The notes beneath the pieces are model-generated. The model was given only the letters and a program-made list of their open reading frames with translations. It did not search any database and was not told the origin of the DNA. From Paraprevotella sp. (lineage in GTDB: Bacteria; Bacteroidota; Bacteroidia; Bacteroidales; Bacteroidaceae), in contig JAJPYK010000192.1 of assembly GCA_021205005.1 (NCBI GenBank), positions 1-8,821 on the forward strand: a stretch of 8,821 bases of DNA, written 5' to 3'. Numbering within the stretch: the first letter of the stretch is position 1; every line of letters starts with the position of its first letter. A program made the translations under genes and the position numbers. Positions 1-4,749 of this stretch are shown in pieces.

Positions 1-13
1 GATTTTATGGTTG

Positions 14-21
14 CAAATGTA
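14..21 (-). promoter_or_regulatory. Candidate -7 box reading off the left edge
   Basis: Read on the minus strand this is TACATTTG, a perfect match to the Bacteroidota -7 consensus TAnnTTTG, and it is followed by GCA like the two boxes of the other minus-strand genes. No TTTG -33 box is seen at the expected 19-21 bp spacing; the region around 36-45 is only a run of A on the plus strand. It suggests that a minus-strand gene starts just beyond the window. Confidence 0.4.
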
Positions 22-223
22 TGAAAAGCATTTAATAAAAAAAAATATTCTTGAGGGAAATAGCAAAAACACGTTGTTTTTTAACACATTTGTGCACCCA
101 CACAAAATCAGAAAGGCGCATTTCGCCTCCTGCGGAGTCTTTGTTCCCCCCTCCTATAATACAGGATGATAACGCCGATCGTCCGGTCTCGTCCGCCACG
201 TTGCCGGGACGGCAGAGAAAGGT

Positions 224-311
224 CGTCCGGAGAGCGTGAAATCAATCTCCGCAGATTGATATTTTTTTCTCCGCAGATTGAAAAATCATTCGGCGCAGAA
301 AAATTTCAGAT
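224..311. repeat. Degenerate tandem repeat, 22-bp period
   Basis: The 14-mer TCTCCGCAGATTGA occurs at 246-259 and again at 268-281, exactly 22 bp apart. A third, weaker unit has the core CGCAGA at 294-299, again 22 bp on from the cores at 250-255 and 272-277. A possible fourth unit upstream has CGGAGA at 228-233, in the same register. Unit bodies after the core are A/T rich. A 22-bp period is about two helical turns, so the cores would lie on one face of the DNA. The function is unknown. Confidence 0.55.
241..268 (+). terminator. Terminator-like hairpin with T tract
   Basis: The arms ATCAATCT (241-248) and AGATTGAT (253-260) are perfect reverse complements around the loop CCGC. They are followed by A and seven T (262-268). 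The shape is that of an intrinsic terminator on the plus strand, but the stem has only two G-C pairs, and no plus-strand gene is visible upstream in the window. The hairpin overlaps the first unit of the 22-bp repeat, so it may instead be a by-product or functional part of that array. Confidence 0.35.
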
Positions 312-314
312 ACG

Positions 315-343
315 AAAAAGGAGGGCAAATCGCTTTGCCCTCC
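315..343 (-). terminator. Intrinsic terminator of the secreted-protein gene
   Basis: The arms GGAGGGCAAA (320-329) and TTTGCCCTCC (334-343) form a perfect 10-bp GC-rich stem with a four-base loop. On the minus strand the loop reads GCGA, a GNRA-type tetraloop, and the stem is followed directly by TTTTT (319-315). It lies 54 bp downstream of the stop codon at 397-399, with no other gene between, so it most likely ends that transcript. Confidence 0.85.
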
Positions 344-396
344 CCACTCTATAATTTACGCGGCCTCCCCTCAAGGGAGAACTGAAATGAAACAAC

Positions 397-3300
397 TTAT
401 TTCACCAGCACCTTCAAGGTCTTCTTCGTACCGTCGCTCATCGTATCCTGACGGATATAGATGCCGCGTTGCTTCGGTGTATCCACAACCATACCGTTGA
501 GGGTGAACCATTGGGTTCTCACTACCGTAGCCTTGCCGTCGGCGATAGTCTCGTCCACACCCGAACCGTCTTGGAAGCCGTCTGGCTTGTTGGCATCTCC
601 GTCACCGTAATAAGCCAAGGTGAAGCCGTCGAAGCAAGTCCAGTCGTTGGTAACCTCAGCATCCTTTCTCACACCGATACGAACCGGCTGTCCTTCCTCG
701 ACATAGAAGTAGATGCCGTTCTCATACAACCCGTCGGAGAAAGCCAGTTGTGCACCGACCATATTGTTGGGGATAATCATGTAGGTTCCACCGTCTTCGG
801 GATGGAGGGAATCGGCCAGCACAACGTCCCCCGAATCATACTTATACTCACGCTTCTCGCTGAAGATGGAGGTGAGGGAATCTTGCCAGGTTTTGCCTGA
901 ATTGTCGGCATAGAGGTAGGAGTTCAGGACTTCCTTGTCGTCACGATGGGCCACCGCTGCCGGAGTGATGTCGCCCATGCGGTAGAAGCCGTTGAGGCCC
1001 AGATGGTAATAACCCTGCTTCAACCCGCTGATCTGCTGGTATACATCGAATGTCCCGACATTGAACGCCTCGCAAACCAAGTCGGCAAATGCACCGGTCG
1101 TCACGCCTTCAACCGACCATCCGTTACTTGAGCTGGTGGCAGCGGTACCGGTTCCGCTCTGGAAGCTCGGGTTGACGATCATCGCGGTCACGTCTACCGG
1201 AGAATCCTTGCTCACCGTGCTGACGTCGATCGAAGCCTGCACCATGTTGCCGTAAGCCACATTCACTTGGTCGATATAATCGTTCACCTCATCCACGGTC
1301 TTCAGTTCGTCGTTGTCGATCAGGTCTAAGCAAGTGTACACAAGATCGGCCAGCACATCGAACTCTTTCAGGTCCATGTATTTTTCGTAACTGTCGTCTC
1401 CTGCGCTGTTCAGCTTGTTATCGTGGTCGGTAACTATCGTATTGAATTTGGCGGCCAAATCGAGAGAAGACTGACCGAACTCGATGGCTTCGTTCAGGTT
1501 GGCTTTCTGTTCTTTGAAAGTCTCGGTCGTCAGATTGTTGTTCAATACATCGGTAGCAGCCAAGATGGCATTGTTCAGTTTATCCTTGGCCTCGGCCGTG
1601 GTCAGATCTTCTTTATAGCTCATGGTCTTGGCCTCGTCGATCAAGGCGGTCAGGCTGGAAGCCGCACCGGTCAAGTCGTCCGCACCCAGATAGGTCACCT
1701 TGAAATTGTCAAAGAGCGCCCAGGCTCTCTCCAGAGTGGTCGTAGGCGCTTTCACGCCGATACGCAGTTTGCCGTCTTCTCCCACATAGCAAGCGGCTTT
1801 GACCAAGTAACGGTCCGGATTGTCGGAGATAGCGTAGGCTCCGGCCGCCATGTCGTTGGGCACCCATTTGCCTTCAACCGTCGGATCGTTCGTGCCCGTA
1901 ATCTGTAACCAGCCTCCTGTGCTGGGCTGCTCATCCAAAGCGCTGTCGAACAAGTGGGGCAGTTTGGACGAACCGTCGTTACCGTAAAGATAAGCCAGAA
2001 TATCGTTGGTCGTGTAGCCTTCTACGCCCCAGGCCGCAGCGCAATCGGTGATGCCGTGGCCCGTAGGACGGAAATAACCTTGCAGAGAAATCTCATAAGA
2101 ACCTTGTGGCAGACCTTCCTCTTCCTGATAGACATCGAAAGGGTCTCCATAATCGGAGAATTTCTCGGCCACTTCGTAGCTCACGGTAGGACTGCCACTC
2201 CATCCCGTGGCACCGTTCGAGAAGTCGGTGTTCGTAAACACACCGCTGGCATCATTGGTTCTGCCGTCTTTCAAAGCCGCTTTCACCGCCGATACGAAGA
2301 TATTGGAAGCACGGGTATCTATGCTGTCCACCTCGTTGGGATCGAAAGTCTTGTCATTATAGCTGCCGATCAGTTCGTCCAGGAAGTCCTCGTATTCCGG
2401 CAGACCGATACCTTCGATATAAGAAGTGGCACTGTAAGCGTTGTCCAAGGCATTGTATTTCTCATACAGAGTTGCATAGGCCGACGCGTCGGCACGCAAA
2501 GTGTTCATGCCGTCCTGCAACGAAAGCAGCATCGTACCCAGTTCCTTGTCGCTCAGGTTCGGATTGGCGGCTGCCTCCTTGGCCGTGGCCAACAACTGGT
2601 CGAACTCCTCTTTTCCGGCATTGGAATAATAGGTATTCGCACTGGTATATTCGGCTTCCAGCTCTTCGGCTTCGGTAATAACCTTACTCAATTCGCCGGC
2701 CATACCGGAATCGTCCATTCCCAAATATTCCAGCTTGAAGTTGTCTACGCCTACCCAGTTGCAGTTCGTGTTCACCGTCTTGAATCCGATCTGGATGTCG
2801 CCGCCGATGGAATAGAATTCGAGCGTAACCTTGCGGGGCGACGGAGCTCCGTCCACTACGCCCTCCGTACCTCTGATGCCGCCGAACTCCAAGGTATGGG
2901 CTTCGGCACGATATTCGATGCTGTCGCTGTTGGCGTAAAGATAGACGCCGTAAGGCGTGATGCCTTGATAGTCGCTCTGCTGATAACCGATGGTATAGGC
3001 CGTCAGACGATATTTACCCGTAGGCATAGAAGTCAGCGTCTGCGAAATGTTCATCGTGCTGCCCAGGTTGTCGGGACTGGCAACCCACATCTCGCAGAAA
3101 CAGTCCATCAGGCTCTCCGGATCCTCGTCGGGATATTGATAGCTCGTACCGGTCTGACGTCCGGGGGTGTTACTGCTGTCGTAAGTCCAGCCGTCGGATA
3201 CGTCGGTAGAGAACGAATTATTCTTGATTGAAGTGGTAAGGTCCACAGGAGTGGTCGGCGTGGCCGACTGGCTCTGCCAGTTCACGACTTTCTGTTTCAA

Positions 3301-4077
3301 CTCGGAAATCGAAGCCGTAACTTCGTCTGCCGTAGCCGTTGTGCTGTTATATAAGGTCGTGTATGAATCCAAATCGGTGTAGCCTACGGAGTCGGCCTCC
3401 TCCAAAGCGGCCTTCAGGCTCTTCTTGGCGATAAAAGCCTCGTATGCGGCAGGCTCAACGAACTTCCAATCCAGACCGGCATCCTCATAACCGGAAGTGC
3501 CGATGGCTATCAAGGGGTTAACGCCCGTCAGGCCGTTTTGTACGCCCATGCACGTATTGGCATACTCTGCATTTCCCGTATTCTTTCCGAATTCCGGATC
3601 CTCGTCAATAATACGGATGCGATAGGTCCCGTCACCCTGGGCCACGATGTTCCACAACATGTGTCCTTGCATGTTGTGATCTACATAAAGTCCGAAATCG
3701 GTTCCCGGATTGGCATACAATTCATGGAAACCGCTGCTGGAAGGCGCATCTTTCATCGACAGACGCCATCCCTTTACATCGGCATAACCTTCCACCGTGC
3801 GGGCCAATTGGTAATCGTTACCATAAACTAAAGTCACGGGTTGGCCTTCGTCGGCTACAACAACCTCGGTATTCCAAGTATGATTGAAATTACCGTTGTT
3901 CATGAACTTCTGTGTGGATACGTGGTAGATGTAATATACTCCTCCCCCCGTCCCGTCGGTATTCAGGTTAGGGGTAACGAACGATAACTGAGGGTCTTCC
4001 CACTCAGCAGCCCACAACGGCATCGTGGACGATGTGGCACAACATAAAGCCACTGCTGCAAGTAACTTGTTTTTCAT
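397..4077 (-). CDS. Large secreted multimodular protein of unknown function
   Basis: Residue numbers here count from the GTG at 4083. That GTG would give MKMKNK..., but the ATG at 4077, two codons later, is preferred; neither has a clear Shine-Dalgarno sequence. Residues 1-26 are a Sec signal peptide (basic start, hydrophobic core, cleavage near W-A-A). No lipobox cysteine is placed to make it a lipoprotein. Residues about 29-210 form a beta-rich domain opening with a YYIYH..T.KFM pattern, which resembles beta-trefoil-like domains. Three related beta-sandwich-like modules follow (about 281-455, 612-800 and 962-1160). Each has an N-x-x-F or F-S-N-G start and a GxY(x)L/I core, and ends in a DxFx(L/V)xYxG strand. 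Helical segments separate them (about 460-610 and 800-960). Residues 1185-1228 resemble the short C-terminal tails common on Bacteroidales surface proteins (WFTLNGMVV, then RGIYI, ending KVLVK). No catalytic motif was recognised. A carbohydrate-binding or adhesive surface role is only an inference from module shape. It is monocistronic, with its own promoter and terminator. Confidence 0.88.
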   Translation of the reverse strand: MKNKLLAAVALCCATSSTMPLWAAEWEDPQLSFVTPNLNTDGTGGGVYYIYHVSTQKFMNNGNFNHTWNTEVVVADEGQPVTLVYGNDYQLARTVEGYADVKGWRLSMKDAPSSSGFHELYANPGTDFGLYVDHNMQGHMLWNIVAQGDGTYRIRIIDEDPEFGKNTGNAEYANTCMGVQNGLTGVNPLIAIGTSGYEDAGLDWKFVEPAAYEAFIAKKSLKAALEEADSVGYTDLDSYTTLYNSTTATADEVTASISELKQKVVNWQSQSATPTTPVDLTTSIKNNSFSTDVSDGWTYDSSNTPGRQTGTSYQYPDEDPESLMDCFCEMWVASPDNLGSTMNISQTLTSMPTGKYRLTAYTIGYQQSDYQGITPYGVYLYANSDSIEYRAEAHTLEFGGIRGTEGVVDGAPSPRKVTLEFYSIGGDIQIGFKTVNTNCNWVGVDNFKLEYLGMDDSGMAGELSKVITEAEELEAEYTSANTYYSNAGKEEFDQLLATAKEAAANPNLSDKELGTMLLSLQDGMNTLRADASAYATLYEKYNALDNAYSATSYIEGIGLPEYEDFLDELIGSYNDKTFDPNEVDSIDTRASNIFVSAVKAALKDGRTNDASGVFTNTDFSNGATGWSGSPTVSYEVAEKFSDYGDPFDVYQEEEGLPQGSYEISLQGYFRPTGHGITDCAAAWGVEGYTTNDILAYLYGNDGSSKLPHLFDSALDEQPSTGGWLQITGTNDPTVEGKWVPNDMAAGAYAISDNPDRYLVKAACYVGEDGKLRIGVKAPTTTLERAWALFDNFKVTYLGADDLTGAASSLTALIDEAKTMSYKEDLTTAEAKDKLNNAILAATDVLNNNLTTETFKEQKANLNEAIEFGQSSLDLAAKFNTIVTDHDNKLNSAGDDSYEKYMDLKEFDVLADLVYTCLDLIDNDELKTVDEVNDYIDQVNVAYGNMVQASIDVSTVSKDSPVDVTAMIVNPSFQSGTGTAATSSSNGWSVEGVTTGAFADLVCEAFNVGTFDVYQQISGLKQGYYHLGLNGFYRMGDITPAAVAHRDDKEVLNSYLYADNSGKTWQDSLTSIFSEKREYKYDSGDVVLADSLHPEDGGTYMIIPNNMVGAQLAFSDGLYENGIYFYVEEGQPVRIGVRKDAEVTNDWTCFDGFTLAYYGDGDANKPDGFQDGSGVDETIADGKATVVRTQWFTLNGMVVDTPKQRGIYIRQDTMSDGTKKTLKVLVK

Positions 4078-4133
4078 TTTCACGGAAATTAAGTTAATAT
4101 AAAACTACTCATTGTTTAAGATCAATGTAGGTG

Positions 4134-4141
4134 CAAATTTA
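4134..4141 (-). promoter_or_regulatory. -7 box of the secreted-protein gene promoter
   Basis: The minus strand reads TAAATTTG, a perfect Bacteroidota -7 box, 57 bp upstream of the ATG at 4077. This implies a leader of about 45-50 bases. The -33 element is weak: only TTTC (4160-4163) or TTTT (4161-4164) sits at 18-19 bp spacing. Weak -33 boxes are common in this phylum, and one may also mean that an activator or alternative sigma factor is involved. Confidence 0.6.
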
Positions 4142-4175
4142 CACTAATTCCTCTAATATGAAAATATTTCTCTGC

Positions 4176-4204
4176 TAAAAATATCCTATCGGAGGATATT
4201 TTTA
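4176..4204. repeat. Perfect 12-bp inverted repeat between divergent promoters
   Basis: The arms TAAAAATATCCT (4176-4187) and AGGATATTTTTA (4193-4204) are exact reverse complements around ATCGG. The element lies upstream of both the minus-strand secreted-protein promoter (-7 at 4134) and the plus-strand HAD promoter (-33 at 4220). It follows no gene end, so it is better read as a regulator-binding site or cruciform element than as a terminator. A role in insulating the two divergent units is also possible. Confidence 0.55.
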
Positions 4205-4219
4205 ACATAATTACATCTT

Positions 4220-4252
4220 TTTGCTGAGGTTTTCTCCGTACCTTTATCTTCG
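4220..4252 (+). promoter_or_regulatory. Promoter of the HAD hydrolase gene
   Basis: TTTG at 4220-4223 and TATCTTCG at 4245-4252 are separated by 21 bp, matching the Bacteroidota -33/-7 layout with one mismatch in the -7 box. Transcription would begin near 4259, leaving a short leader of about 15 bases before the ATG at 4274. TACCTTTA (4239-4246) is an overlapping alternative -7 box but has poorer spacing. Confidence 0.55.
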
Positions 4253-4273
4253 GAAACCAACAAATGACTAAAA

Positions 4274-4699
4274 ATGACCATAGCCGTAGATTTCGACGGA
4301 ACGATCGTGGAACATTGTTATCCCGAGATAGGAAAGGAGATTCCTTTTGCCGTCAATACGCTGAGAAAACTGATTGAAGAAAGACACCGGCTGATTTTAT
4401 GGAGCGTGCGCGAAGGCAAATTGCTGGACGAGGCCGTGGAATGGTGTCGGGAAAGAGGTATCGAATTTTATGCCGTGAACAAGGACTTCCCGGAAGAGGA
4501 AACAGACAAGAACCGGCATTACAGTCGCAAACTGAAAGCAGACGTGTTCATAGACGATCGGAACTTGGGAGGACTTCCGGACTGGGTCATGATCTATCGG
4601 ATGATCCGGGAAAAGAAAAGCATGGAGCAATTGCTGCGGGAAGAACTCGAAGAAGATTATCCGATGGAGCCGAAAAAGAAAAAGAGATGGTGGTATTGA
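4274..4699 (+). CDS. Small HAD-superfamily hydrolase
   Basis: This 141-residue protein carries the haloacid dehalogenase (HAD) phosphatase motifs. Motif I is DFDGT at residues 6-10, with nucleophile D6 and acid/base D8. A motif II serine, S44, follows the strand LILWS. Candidate motif III lysines are K70 (in AVNKDFP) and K86/K88. Motif IV is FIDDRN, with D94-D95 for magnesium. It has no large cap domain, like the small cap-less HAD proteins of Bacteroides such as BT0820, which it resembles in length and in its VDFDGTIVEH start. The substrate is unknown; a small phosphoester is likely. The C-terminus is unusually charged and aromatic (PKKKKRWWY), and that end of the gene also encodes half of a terminator hairpin. 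An in-frame TGA at 4265-4267 rules out an earlier start; the ATG at 4264 is in another frame. The gene is convergent with the Wzc gene, so a shared pathway is not implied. Confidence 0.85.
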   Translation: MTIAVDFDGTIVEHCYPEIGKEIPFAVNTLRKLIEERHRLILWSVREGKLLDEAVEWCRERGIEFYAVNKDFPEEETDKNRHYSRKLKADVFIDDRNLGGLPDWVMIYRMIREKKSMEQLLREELEEDYPMEPKKKKRWWY

Positions 4700-4717
4700 A
4701 ACCTCCAACTCTTTTTT
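4679..4717. terminator. Probable bidirectional terminator of the convergent genes
   Basis: Bases 4679-4694 pair with 4701-4716: AAAAAGAG with CTCTTTTT, then TGG with CCA and GGT with ACC, with single mismatches at 4687/4708 and 4691/4704, around the loop ATTGAA. The TGA stop of the HAD gene lies inside the loop and stem top (4697-4699). The plus strand ends in T at 4712-4717. On the minus strand the stem's T-rich arm continues into a further T run (4677-4673), so it could also end the Wzc transcript, whose stop codon is at 4750-4752. Confidence 0.55.
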
Positions 4718-4749
4718 CCTTATATAATAGGTATAAGTAAGAACAAGAT

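Larger units (their letters stand above)
1..396. other. Non-coding region at left edge
   Basis: No convincing gene is seen in these 396 bases: the short open frames here lack good starts and have skewed, arginine-rich translations. The stretch holds a Bacteroidota -7 box pointing left (14-21), a short AT-rich hairpin (arms AAAAACA at 65-71 and TGTTTTT at 75-81), a small hairpin (AGGCG at 114-118, CGCCT at 124-128), a cluster of CGCAGA-containing 22-bp repeats (about 224-311) and the terminator of the minus-strand gene that ends at 397. The 8-mer CTGCGGAG occurs on the plus strand at 130-137 and, inverted, at 247-254 and 269-276. Confidence 0.6.

Noticed and set aside
51..354. Two overlapping 62-codon frames in the left non-coding region
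   Set aside because: They overlap each other, run through hairpins and the terminator, are arginine/proline-rich and have no supported promoter or ribosome binding site.
365..379. CTCCC/GGGAG mini-hairpin just after the secreted-protein stop codon
   Set aside because: It is only five pairs with no T tract; the stronger hairpin at 315-343 explains termination.
1954..3231. Long plus-strand open frame (425 codons) inside the secreted-protein gene
   Set aside because: It lies wholly antisense to a well-supported gene with signal peptide, repeated modules, promoter and terminator. Its translation has no recognisable domain and looks like a mirrored reading of GC-biased codons.
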